In this document: positions 1 to 5,718 of the stretch, piece by piece
Layout: every line of letters begins with the position of its first letter
Position numbering within the stretch: the stretch's first letter is position 1
Source of the DNA: Acidimicrobiaceae bacterium
GTDB lineage: Bacteria; Actinomycetota; Acidimicrobiia; Acidimicrobiales; RAAP-2
DNA: 5,718 nt
NCBI GenBank assembly: GCA_003157945.1
Contig: PMFY01000229.1
Span: forward strand, 1 to 5,718
Direction of reading: 5' to 3'
Made by a program: the position numbers and the translations under genes
The notes under the pieces: generated by a model
Seen by the model: the letters and a program-made list of their open reading frames with translations, nothing else
Told to the model about the DNA's origin: nothing
Database searches by the model: none

Positions 1-1008
1 ACCCGCCAGGCCTACGACCTGCTGTCGGCCGGCTTCGGCCCCGGGTTCAACGGTCCCCTGCAGCTCGTGGCCGAGCAGAAGGGACAGGTCGACGCCCAGA
101 CCCTGGACAAGCTGGCCGCGGCGGTACGCGCGCAGCCGGGTGTCGCCGCCGTCGTGCCCGCCGTCACGCTCCCCGCGCACGGCGGGCAGCAGGTGGCCCT
201 CATCAACGTCTATCCGACCACGTCGCCCCAGTCGTCGGCCACCAACAGCCTGATCAACGAGATCCGGCAGACGACCATCCCCGAGGTGACAGCGGGCACC
301 GGGGTCACGGTGTACGTGGGAGGGACGACGGCGATCTTCGCCGACTTCGCGAAGGTCCTCACCTCGAAGCTCCCGCTCTTCATCGGCCTGGTGGTGCTGC
401 TCTCGTTCTGCCTCCTGGCCATCGTGTTCCGAAGCCTGGTCATCCCCCTGACCGCGGCGATCATGAACCTGCTGTCGATCGGTGCGGCCTTCGGCATCCT
501 CGTGGCCGTGTTCCAGTGGGGGTGGGCCGGCTCGGTGTTCCAGGTGAACCAGACGGGGCCGATCGAGGCCTTCCTGCCGGTGATGATGTTCGCCATCCTC
601 TTCGGGCTGTCGATGGACTACGAGGTCTTCCTGATCACGCGCATCCAGGAGGAGTACTTCAAGTGCGGGGACAACCGCACCGCCGTACGCAACGGCCTGG
701 CCGCCACCGGCAAGACCATCACGGCGGCGGCCCTCATCATGATCCTGGTGTTCGGCGCCTTCATCCTCGGCGGCATCCGCGTCATCAAGGAGTTCGGCCT
801 GGGTCTGGCGGGTGGGATCCTGGTCGACGCCGTCATCATCCGGATGGCCGTGGTGCCCTCGGTCATGATCCTGCTCGGCAAGTCGAACTGGTGGTTCCCG
901 AAGTGGCTCGAGTGGCTGCCCCACGTGACCGTCGACCCCAACCTCCCGACCGAAGCCCACACCGCCACACCGCCGGCTCCCGCCGACGAGGAGCCCGTCC
1001 CCGTCTGA
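1..1008 (+). CDS. MMPL family (RND superfamily) membrane exporter, C-terminal part
   Basis: The reading frame is open from base 1 and ends at TGA 1006-1008, so only the last 335 residues are visible. It starts in the second extracytoplasmic loop (fragment begins TRQAYDLLSAGFGPGFNGPL, the typical MMPL sequence after TM7). Five hydrophobic helices follow, at about fragment residues 124-143, 146-174, 187-211, 240-258 and 266-292, matching TM8-12 of the 12-helix fold. Helix three carries GLSMDYEVFL (D206, Y207), the Asp-Tyr pair that serves the proton relay in MmpL3-type proteins, and the loop after it has TRIQEEY. The tail (about 295-335) is a Pro/Ala/Glu-rich cytoplasmic end without the long C-terminal domain of mycobacterial MmpL3. 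Members use proton-motive force to export lipids, siderophores or drugs; the substrate cannot be told here. The stop codon lies in a tandem repeat. Confidence 0.93.
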   Translation, partial: TRQAYDLLSAGFGPGFNGPLQLVAEQKGQVDAQTLDKLAAAVRAQPGVAAVVPAVTLPAHGGQQVALINVYPTTSPQSSATNSLINEIRQTTIPEVTAGTGVTVYVGGTTAIFADFAKVLTSKLPLFIGLVVLLSFCLLAIVFRSLVIPLTAAIMNLLSIGAAFGILVAVFQWGWAGSVFQVNQTGPIEAFLPVMMFAILFGLSMDYEVFLITRIQEEYFKCGDNRTAVRNGLAATGKTITAAALIMILVFGAFILGGIRVIKEFGLGLAGGILVDAVIIRMAVVPSVMILLGKSNWWFPKWLEWLPHVTVDPNLPTEAHTATPPAPADEEPVPV

Positions 1009-1070
1009 TCGGGTCTGATCGGGTCTGATCGGGTCTGATCGGGTCTGGTCCGGTCTCATCCGGACTGGTC
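1003..1070. repeat. 10-bp tandem repeat, about seven units, across the MMPL stop codon
   Basis: Three perfect copies of GGGTCTGATC occupy 1011-1040. They are preceded by an 8/10 copy (GTCTGATC, 1003-1010) and followed by decaying copies GGGTCTGGTC (1041-1050), CGGTCTCATC (1051-1060) and CGGACTGGTC (1061-1070). The first unit contains the MMPL stop (TGA 1006-1008). As the period is 10, the TGAs at 1006, 1016 and 1026 fall in three different forward frames. The graded decay suggests local slippage expansion. No function is known. Confidence 0.9.
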
Positions 1071-1088
1071 CGGGTCCGGAGTGGGATC

Positions 1089-1107
1089 GGCCCACCCACC
1101 GTGGGCC
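1089..1107 (+). terminator. Hairpin downstream of the MMPL gene, possible terminator
   Basis: GGCCCAC (1089-1095) and GTGGGCC (1101-1107) form a perfect 7-bp GC-rich stem with a CCACC loop, 80 bases after the MMPL stop and before the dehydrogenase promoter region. No U-tract follows. High-GC actinobacterial terminators often lack one, so this is plausible rather than proven. Confidence 0.4.
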
Positions 1108-1139
1108 ACCGGGGTTGCCTCCGAACACACCGGTCGCCC

Positions 1140-1168
1140 GGGACACCCGCCGGGCACAGGTGTAGGTT
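1140..1168 (+). promoter_or_regulatory. Candidate promoter for the aldehyde dehydrogenase
   Basis: TAGGTT at 1163-1168 fits the TANNNT form of actinobacterial -10 boxes. GGGACA at 1140-1145 matches four of six bases of TTGACA with a 17-bp spacer. Transcription would begin near 1175, giving a leader of about 30 bases. It is the best-spaced pair I found in the 1009-1204 gap, but the -35 box is weak. Confidence 0.3.
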
Positions 1169-1204
1169 CGCGCGGAGGAACCAGAGCACCCCAGGGGGAT
1201 CATC

Positions 1205-2650
1205 ATGTCCGACTTCGTCATGACCATCGGCGGCGACTCCGTCCCGGCCGTCGACTCGTTCGGGGTGGTGAACCCGGCCAACGGCGAGGTCTTCGCCCAC
1301 GCGCCGGAGTGCACCCGGGACCAGCTCGATGCCGCCTTCGACTCGGCTGCCAAGGCCCAGCGGGACTGGAAGCTCGACGAGGCGGCCCGCCGGGCCACGG
1401 TGCTCAAGATGGCCGACGTGCTGTTCGCCTCGGCCGAGGAGGTGGCGCCGATCCTGACCGCCGAGCAGGGCAAGCCCCTCGACCAGGCGGCCATGGAGGT
1501 GTTCGCCTCCGGCATGTGGTGCCAGTACTTCGCCAACCTCGAGACGCCCGCCCAGGTGATCCAGGACGACGCCGACGCCTACGTGGAGGTCGTCCGCCGG
1601 CCGATCGGCGTGGTGGCCGCCATCACCCCGTGGAACTTCCCCGTGCTCCTCGGCTTCTGGAAGATCGCCCCGGCCCTCGTAGCCGGCAACACCCTGGTCC
1701 TCAAGCCGTCACCCTTCACCCCGCTCTCCACCCTCAAGGTGGTCGAGCTGCTGCGCGACGTCGTGCCGCCCGGGGTGATCAACGTGGTGAGCGGCGGTGA
1801 CGACCTCGGCGCGTGGATGACCAGCCATCCGGTGCCGCGCAAGATCAGCTTCACGGGGTCGACCGCCACCGGCAAGCTGGTGGCCCAGTCCGCCGCCCCC
1901 GACCTCAAGCGGGTGACGCTGGAGCTCGGCGGCAACGATCCCGCCATCGTGCTGGACGACGCCGACCCGGCCAAGGTGAGTCGGGCGATCTTCGCCGCGG
2001 CGTTCAACAACAACGGGCAGGTGTGCTCCGCCATCAAGCGGGTCTACGTGCCGGAGTCGATCTACGGCGACGTGCTCGAGGGGCTGACCGCCGAGGCGGC
2101 CGCCGTCCAGGTGGGCGACGGCACGGTGCCGGGCACCAAGCTCGGGCCCATCAACAACGCACCGCAGTTCGCCCGGGTCAAGGAGCTCGTGTCGGATGCA
2201 CTGTCCCACGGCGCCACCGCGACGACGGGTGGCGCCGCCCGGGACGGGGCCGGTTACTTCTTCGAGCCCACGATCCTGACCGACATCGCCGACGGCACCC
2301 GGATCGTCGACGAGGAGCAGTTCGGACCCGCACTTCCCGTCATCCCCTACCGCAACGTGGGCGAGGTCGTGGAGCGCGCCAACGCCACCCACTTCGGCCT
2401 CTCGGGCTCGGTGTGGGGCGGGGACGAGGACCGGGCCGCCGAGGTCGCCGCCCAGCTCGAGTGCGGCACCGCGTGGGTCAACACCCACCTGGCCCTGGGC
2501 CCGTCCCAGCCGTTCGGCGGGTTCAAGTGGAGCGGCGTCGGGATCGAGAACGGACCCTGGGGGCTCTCCGAGTTCAGCGAGATCCAGGCCGTCCACCGCT
2601 CGCGCACGGCCGACGGCATGAACATCGGCATCTCGGGGATCTACTCGTAG
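1205..2650 (+). CDS. NAD(P)-dependent aldehyde dehydrogenase
   Basis: This complete 481-residue cytoplasmic enzyme of the ALDH superfamily oxidises an aldehyde to the carboxylic acid with NAD(P)+. All key positions are present: TPWNFP with oxyanion Asn144, cofactor-binding Lys167 in VLKPSP, Rossmann motif FTGSTATGK (216-224), general base Glu240 in LELGG, nucleophile Cys274 in NNNGQVCSAIKR, and Glu371 in EEQFGP. Spacing matches ALDH2 (34 residues from Glu to Cys, 97 from Cys to the second Glu). The GQVCSAIKRVYVPES context resembles the AldA-like subgroup known from Streptomyces, recalled rather than searched; the substrate is not predictable. ATG 1205 is chosen because AGGGGG (1193-1198) lies six bases upstream and the N-terminus starts normally; ATG 1220 is a weaker alternative. 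The esterase gene follows without a gap, suggesting an operon. Confidence 0.95.
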   Translation: MSDFVMTIGGDSVPAVDSFGVVNPANGEVFAHAPECTRDQLDAAFDSAAKAQRDWKLDEAARRATVLKMADVLFASAEEVAPILTAEQGKPLDQAAMEVFASGMWCQYFANLETPAQVIQDDADAYVEVVRRPIGVVAAITPWNFPVLLGFWKIAPALVAGNTLVLKPSPFTPLSTLKVVELLRDVVPPGVINVVSGGDDLGAWMTSHPVPRKISFTGSTATGKLVAQSAAPDLKRVTLELGGNDPAIVLDDADPAKVSRAIFAAAFNNNGQVCSAIKRVYVPESIYGDVLEGLTAEAAAVQVGDGTVPGTKLGPINNAPQFARVKELVSDALSHGATATTGGAARDGAGYFFEPTILTDIADGTRIVDEEQFGPALPVIPYRNVGEVVERANATHFGLSGSVWGGDEDRAAEVAAQLECGTAWVNTHLALGPSQPFGGFKWSGVGIENGPWGLSEFSEIQAVHRSRTADGMNIGISGIYS

Positions 2651-3636
2651 CCGGACACCTCGGCCGGTCCGCCGCGCTGCTGGCGGCGCTGGCGCTGGGC
2701 GGCTCCGCCCTCGGCGCCTGCTCGTCGTCGGGGACGGCGGCGCCCACCACCACGACGTCGGTGGCCACGGCGACCCGCAGCCCCGGATGCGGGCGGGCCC
2801 CCGATCCCGGTCCCACCAAAGCGGCGGCGTTCGGCGACGTCACCCAGTCGATCCCGGTGGACGGGGCCGTCCGCACCTACCGCCTGGCCGTCCCCGCGGA
2901 CTACCGGGCCGATCGGCCCACGCCACTGATCCTCCAGTTCCACGGCAGCGGCTCCGATGCCGTCCAGCAGTCGGCGTATTCGGGGCTACCCGCCGCCGGC
3001 GCCGCCGCCGGCTACCTGGTGGCCACGCCGGACGCCATCGGAGGGAACTGGGACCTGGCCGCGCCCGGTCGCCCCACCGCGGACCAGCAGCTGGTCGTGG
3101 CCCTCGAGTCCGACCTGGCGGCCCGGTACTGCGTGGACCGCGCCCGGATCTACGCCGCCGGGATCTCGCTGGGGTCGGAGTTCGCCACCATCGCCGCCTG
3201 CGATCCGGCCGACCACGTCGCCGCGGTCGGTCTGGTGGCCGCCGAGTACCTGCTGCGGCCGTGCACCGGCCCGGTTCCCGTCCTGGCCTTCCACGGCACG
3301 GCCGACCCGATCGTCCCCTACGCCTCCGGTGCCACCGGTCGGTCGGTGCCCGGCGTCCCGGTGGTCGGCGCGCTCCAGAACCTCGAGGCCTGGGCCCGCC
3401 TCGACCGGTGCCGTCCCTCCCCCGCGACGACGGCCCCGGCCCCGGCCATCGTGCGCCGCCAGTGGTCCGGTTGCGTCGCCGGTTCCTCGGTCGTCCTGTA
3501 CACCGTGGTCGGCGGGGGCCACACCTGGCCGGGCTCGCCGGTCGTCCTGCCGGCGGCCACGTTCGGCCCCACGACCGGGTCGGTCAGCGCCACCCGCCTG
3601 ATGCTCGCGTTCTTCGGGGAGCACCCGGCGCGCTAG
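2647..3636 (+). CDS. Secreted lipoprotein esterase, PHB depolymerase/feruloyl esterase (LpqC-like) family; start unresolved
   Basis: This is an alpha/beta-hydrolase predicted to be exported and lipid-anchored outside the membrane, where it would cleave ester bonds. A hydrophobic stretch (AALLAALAL) leads to lipobox LGAC, with lipidated Cys at 2719-2721, then a Ser/Thr/Pro linker. Numbering from that Cys, the mature protein has 305 residues: oxyanion-hole HGSG at 75-78, nucleophile Ser150 in GISLG, Asp196 in HGTADPIVPY and His268 in GGGHTWPG, all classic for the COG3509 group. Six further Cys (24, 138, 161, 182, 231, 252) could form three disulfides, consistent with export. The start is a problem: no ATG, GTG or TTG lies in frame between GTG 2527, deep inside the dehydrogenase, and GTG 2761, beyond the lipobox. 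The left edge given (GTA 2647, overlapping the upstream TAG) is a placeholder for the coding region. Substrate could be polyhydroxyalkanoate, feruloyl or other esters. Confidence 0.85.
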   Translation, partial: VAGHLGRSAALLAALALGGSALGACSSSGTAAPTTTTSVATATRSPGCGRAPDPGPTKAAAFGDVTQSIPVDGAVRTYRLAVPADYRADRPTPLILQFHGSGSDAVQQSAYSGLPAAGAAAGYLVATPDAIGGNWDLAAPGRPTADQQLVVALESDLAARYCVDRARIYAAGISLGSEFATIAACDPADHVAAVGLVAAEYLLRPCTGPVPVLAFHGTADPIVPYASGATGRSVPGVPVVGALQNLEAWARLDRCRPSPATTAPAPAIVRRQWSGCVAGSSVVLYTVVGGGHTWPGSPVVLPAATFGPTTGSVSATRLMLAFFGEHPAR

Positions 3637-3642
3637 GGGCGG

Positions 3643-3661
3643 GCCCCCGTGCGGTGGGGGC
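3643..3661. terminator. GC hairpin between convergent genes, possible bidirectional terminator
   Basis: GCCCCC (3643-3648) pairs with GGGGGC (3656-3661) around a 7-base loop, in the 36-base gap between the esterase stop (3634-3636) and the stop of the minus-strand gene (3673-3675). An alternative fold pairs GGGGG 3656-3660 with CCCCC 3664-3668. The position suits termination of both transcripts, but there is no U-tract on either side. Confidence 0.4.
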
Positions 3662-3672
3662 GGCCCCCGGGA

Positions 3673-4665
3673 TCAGGCGCCCGACGTGGTGCCCGGGACG
3701 CTCGACGCCGCCTGTTCGAACTGCTGGAGCGACACCACCTGGTCCGCCGGAGGGGGCGTCATCGACACCGGCACGCCGTAGTTCGAAGTGTCCTCGGTGA
3801 CCGTGCCCGAGACGGTCTGGCCGGCCAGGGTCATGTGGAGGCCGGCGACCATCCGGCGGAGCAGCCCCGTGGACGAGTTCACGTAGACGTCCATGCTGAT
3901 GCCGGCCGAGCCCATGACGGACTCGGCGGCCTGCACCGTGCCGGCGGGCAGGTCGGAGCCACTCAGTTCGTTGCGCAGGGCCGCCGGGCTGATGACGACG
4001 TGGTAACCGTCGACGGGGACGTCGTCGACGTCGCTGGTGCCGAGCGGGGTCACCTCGTCACCCTGGTTCTGCAGGATCTGCAGCATGCCGGCCGGGTTGG
4101 AGCTGCCGAGGGCCATCGAGGAGGTGCCGACGGACTGGGACACCCACGACTTGCCGGGCAGGACCGCGGCGATCTGCGGCATCGAGAGGTAGAGGTCCCC
4201 GCCGCTGAACAGCTCTGTCATCTGCAGCCCGCCCGCCGCCGTCGGCATGCCCTGGTAGGACACACTCACCTGGCTGGCACTGGTGGAGAAGTCCACCTGC
4301 CCGTCACCGGTCGCGGTGATCTTCCCGGCGCCGGGCACGTCGATGGCGATCGCCAGGTGCAGGTCGGCGGTCTTCGCCCCGAGGGTCGAGTCGATGGCGT
4401 CGAGCACCACGGCGTTCGGCGCCTTCTGCGACGTCGCCGCCGGCCCGGTGCCCGAGTGGGATCCGGACGACGTGCCCACCGCGATGCCGACCACGGCGAT
4501 GACCACCACCACGACCGCGCCCACCACCAGTGCGACGCGGCTCCGCCGGGCAGGCCCGTCCGGTGCCGGTGGTCCGACCGTCACCGGCGCCATCGGCGAC
4601 TCCGACCCGTCGGCCGCGGTCGCAGACCCCCCACCCGCGTTCGACCTCTCGAGTTCCTCGTCCAT
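3673..4665 (-). CDS. Single-pass membrane protein with extracytoplasmic LppX/LprG-like domain, function unknown
   Basis: This 330-residue protein has a cytoplasmic N-terminus of about 43 residues rich in Gly, Ala, Pro and Ser, an RRSR stop-transfer cluster, one hydrophobic helix (about 44-64, mostly Val/Ala) and an outside domain. That domain has alternating beta-strand patterns with phrases such as ATGDGQVDF, GGDLYLSMP, PGKSWV and SNYGVPVSM, and a closing PPADQV segment, as in actinobacterial LppX/LprAFG-type (LolA-like fold) proteins that bind or carry lipids. The resemblance is by recall, so treat family and role as tentative. Unlike LppX or LprG it has no lipobox; it contains no Cys at all and is held by the helix. 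The start at 4665 is firm: its message carries AAGGAGGT (complement of 4671-4678) five bases upstream. The frame stays open to 4791, but that extension looks non-coding. It diverges from the MarR gene and converges with the esterase. Confidence 0.82.
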   Translation of the reverse strand: MDEELERSNAGGGSATAADGSESPMAPVTVGPPAPDGPARRSRVALVVGAVVVVVIAVVGIAVGTSSGSHSGTGPAATSQKAPNAVVLDAIDSTLGAKTADLHLAIAIDVPGAGKITATGDGQVDFSTSASQVSVSYQGMPTAAGGLQMTELFSGGDLYLSMPQIAAVLPGKSWVSQSVGTSSMALGSSNPAGMLQILQNQGDEVTPLGTSDVDDVPVDGYHVVISPAALRNELSGSDLPAGTVQAAESVMGSAGISMDVYVNSSTGLLRRMVAGLHMTLAGQTVSGTVTEDTSNYGVPVSMTPPPADQVVSLQQFEQAASSVPGTTSGA

Positions 4666-4670
4666 GGCCC

Positions 4671-4678
4671 ACCTCCTT
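4671..4678 (-). promoter_or_regulatory. Strong Shine-Dalgarno site fixing the start of the LppX-like gene
   Basis: Read on the minus strand this is AAGGAGGT, a full complement of the 16S rRNA 3' end, five bases before ATG 4665-4663. It rules against the upstream in-frame ATG at 4791, which would add 42 Arg/Pro/Gly-rich residues. Confidence 0.85.
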
Positions 4679-4794
4679 CGGGCTCTCCAAGGTACCGGCG
4701 GTCCGCGCGCCGGGGCCGCAGTCGGGAGCGCACCACCGGTTGCACCCGGTACCGGCCGGGCCCGACGCCCCGTACGGAGTCCGGGATTCATTCG

Positions 4795-4807
4795 ATAGTC
4801 TAACTAT
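4795..4807. promoter_or_regulatory. Palindromic operator candidate overlapping the MarR promoter and start
   Basis: ATAGT (4795-4799), CTA, ACTAT (4803-4807) is a perfect 5-bp inverted repeat with a 3-bp centre, AT-rich in a GC-rich setting, directly abutting GTG 4808. TAGTCT (4796-4801) inside it fits a TANNNT -10 box; if so, transcription would start at the GTG. MarR proteins commonly bind such short AT-rich palindromes over their own promoter, so autorepression is the natural reading. No good -35 is evident. Confidence 0.6.
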
Positions 4808-5278
4808 GTGACCGCCGAAGCAACTCCCCTCTCCCTCGCCGACGACGCCGACCGCCGCAAGCTCGGCCGCACCGCAGCATGGCTGGCCAAGCAGGTCGAG
4901 ATCGGCCTGGGCACCGTCGACCTGACGCTCTCGCAGTACCGGATCCTGGGGCTGCTCGACGAGTCCGCCGCCGCCTCCTCGCACCTGGCCGAGCGACTGG
5001 CCGTCCGGCCACCCACCATCACGGCGGTCGTCGACGGCCTGGTGGCCAAGGGCCTGGTGGAGCGGCGCCCGGTGGCGGGCGACCGGCGCCGGGTCGACCA
5101 CGTCCTCACCGCCGAGGGCCACCGCCTCCTCGACCGGGCCGACACCGCCATCGACCAGCGCCTCCACGGCATCACCGACGCCATGGACGACCCCCTGGCC
5201 GCCGAGGAGGCCATCCGCGGACTGGCCTCGTGGCGGCGGGCCTTCGTGGCCTACAGCCGGGCGCGGTGGGGCCAGTGA
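4808..5278 (+). CDS. MarR family winged-helix transcriptional regulator
   Basis: This is a complete 156-residue DNA-binding protein, the usual MarR length. The N-terminal dimerisation helix (about 16-35) is followed by LTLSQYRILGLL (39-50), helix SSHLAERLAV (57-66), recognition helix RPPTITAVVDGLVAKGLV (67-84) and the wing ERRPVAGDRRRVDHVLT (85-101) with the family's Asp-Arg signature. A C-terminal helical part closes the dimer. It has no Cys, so it is unlike the thiol-sensing OhrR type and more probably senses a small-molecule ligand. GTG 4808 is the start because the domain begins normally from it; no Shine-Dalgarno sequence precedes it, and the overlapping ATG 4806 runs straight into TGA. 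The TGA stop overlaps the GTG start of the ABC exporter (GTGA), so the two are co-translated and the regulator probably controls that exporter and itself, possibly the divergent gene too. Confidence 0.93.
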   Translation: MTAEATPLSLADDADRRKLGRTAAWLAKQVEIGLGTVDLTLSQYRILGLLDESAAASSHLAERLAVRPPTITAVVDGLVAKGLVERRPVAGDRRRVDHVLTAEGHRLLDRADTAIDQRLHGITDAMDDPLAAEEAIRGLASWRRAFVAYSRARWGQ

Positions 5279-5718
5279 GGACCCCGACCCTGCGCCCCCG
5301 GCCGTCAGGCCCGGCGGAGACGGGCACCGAGTTCGTGCCCATCGCCGAAGAGGCCCGCAACGAGGCCCCGCCCGCCGGCATCGACCCGGACACGTCGCTC
5401 AGCTGGCTGCGACGCGCCCTGCCCATCATGCGCGCCCACAAGGGCATCTTCATCACGTCGCTCACGCTGTCCTTCGTCGGCCTCATCCTGCAGGTCGCCA
5501 TCCCGCTCCTGTTGAACAAGGCCATCACCAACTCGATCCAGAAGCACCTGGTGCCCCTCAGCCACTACGTGTGGTGGATCGTGGGCCTCGGGCTGCTCAG
5601 CGGCGTGTTCGGCTACATCGCCCGGCTCTTCCTGTTCGAGACGGCCTACGACATCGAGTACGACCTCCGGAACATCATCTACGAGCACCTCACCAAGATG
5701 TCGTTCTCCTTCTACGAC
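5275..5718 (+). CDS. ABC exporter, N-terminal transmembrane domain (partial)
   Basis: The first 148 residues of an ABC transporter of the fused permease-ATPase exporter type are visible; the frame runs off the window open. About 45 polar residues rich in Pro, Glu and Asp lead into SLSWLRRALPIMRAHKG, then TM1 (about 57-79, GIFITSLTLSFVGLILQVAI) and TM2 (about 98-120). The following FETAYDIEYDLRNIIYEHL and MSFSFYD match the conserved intracellular segment after TM2 in the ABC_membrane family. The ATPase domain is beyond the window, so a half-permease without its own ATPase cannot be excluded. GTG 5275 is chosen because it shares GTGA with the regulator's TGA and has GGTGGGG (5265-5271) upstream; in-frame GTG 5335 is an alternative. 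Placement behind a MarR regulator suggests inducible efflux of a drug, lipid or other toxic compound. Confidence 0.88.
   Translation, partial: MRTPTLRPRPSGPAETGTEFVPIAEEARNEAPPAGIDPDTSLSWLRRALPIMRAHKGIFITSLTLSFVGLILQVAIPLLLNKAITNSIQKHLVPLSHYVWWIVGLGLLSGVFGYIARLFLFETAYDIEYDLRNIIYEHLTKMSFSFYD

Noticed and set aside
863..1300. Minus-strand open frame through the decamer repeat
   Set aside because: It stays open only because the repeat has no stop codons when read in reverse; it overlaps two plus-strand genes and shows no domain.
1709..2596. Minus-strand open frame of 295 codons inside the dehydrogenase
   Set aside because: It is antisense to an enzyme with every catalytic motif in place and shows only Gly/Arg/His-rich composition without motifs.
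1813..2646. Extension of the esterase frame back through the dehydrogenase from ATG 1813
   Set aside because: Its translation is Arg/Gly-rich shadow sequence under a well-conserved dehydrogenase; only the part from about 2647 looks like real protein.
2635..2650. Programmed frameshift fusing the dehydrogenase to the esterase
   Set aside because: No slippery heptamer is seen before TAG 2648, and a fusion would leave a signal peptide inside a cytoplasmic enzyme.
4666..4791. Upstream 42-residue extension of the LppX-like protein from ATG 4791
   Set aside because: The extension is Arg/Pro/Gly-rich with no family character, while ATG 4665 has a perfect ribosome-binding site at ideal spacing.
3649..4803. 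Long plus-strand open frame opposite the LppX-like gene
   Set aside because: The product is His/Arg/Gly-rich low-complexity sequence with no domain, as expected from the antisense of a GC-rich gene. The minus frame has a good ribosome site, a membrane helix and a coherent domain.

Overview
The window is GC-rich (about 70% by eye, not counted), with strong G/C preference at third codon positions, GTG starts and short intergenic gaps. This, together with an MMPL-family exporter, a secreted lipoprotein-type esterase and a membrane-anchored protein resembling the actinobacterial LppX/LprG group, suggests an actinomycetote, possibly an uncultured or acidimicrobial-type lineage. That placement is inference; no rRNA or marker gene is present. 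There are no tRNAs, insertion sequences, CRISPR arrays or phage genes, and it reads as ordinary chromosome.

Layout. (1) 1-1008, plus strand: C-terminal 335 residues of an MMPL/RND-superfamily exporter. Its stop codon lies inside a 10-bp tandem repeat (1003-1070), followed by a terminator-like hairpin and a candidate promoter. (2) 1205-2650, plus strand: complete NAD(P)-dependent aldehyde dehydrogenase with an intact active site. (3) about 2647-3636, plus strand: secreted lipoprotein esterase of the PHB-depolymerase/feruloyl-esterase (LpqC-like) type, directly abutting the dehydrogenase. It has an intact Ser-Asp-His triad and a lipobox but no conventional start codon in the expected place. (4) 3673-4665, minus strand: single-pass membrane protein with an extracytoplasmic LppX/LprG-like domain, convergent with (3). 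(5) 4808-5278, plus strand: MarR-family regulator, divergent from (4), apparently leaderless, with a palindromic operator candidate next to its start. (6) 5275-5718, plus strand, running off the end: first transmembrane helices of an ABC exporter, coupled to the regulator by a GTGA stop/start overlap.

Working together. Genes 5 and 6 look like an autoregulated MarR/ABC-efflux operon. Genes 2 and 3 are probably co-transcribed, pairing an extracytoplasmic ester hydrolase with a cytoplasmic aldehyde oxidase; a shared substrate is possible but unproven. Four of the six genes concern the envelope or export (MMPL, lipoprotein esterase, LppX-like protein, ABC exporter). I see no convincing new multi-gene system. 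The points most worth checking are the missing esterase start, the leaderless MarR operator/promoter arrangement and the all-frame stop repeat after the MMPL gene.
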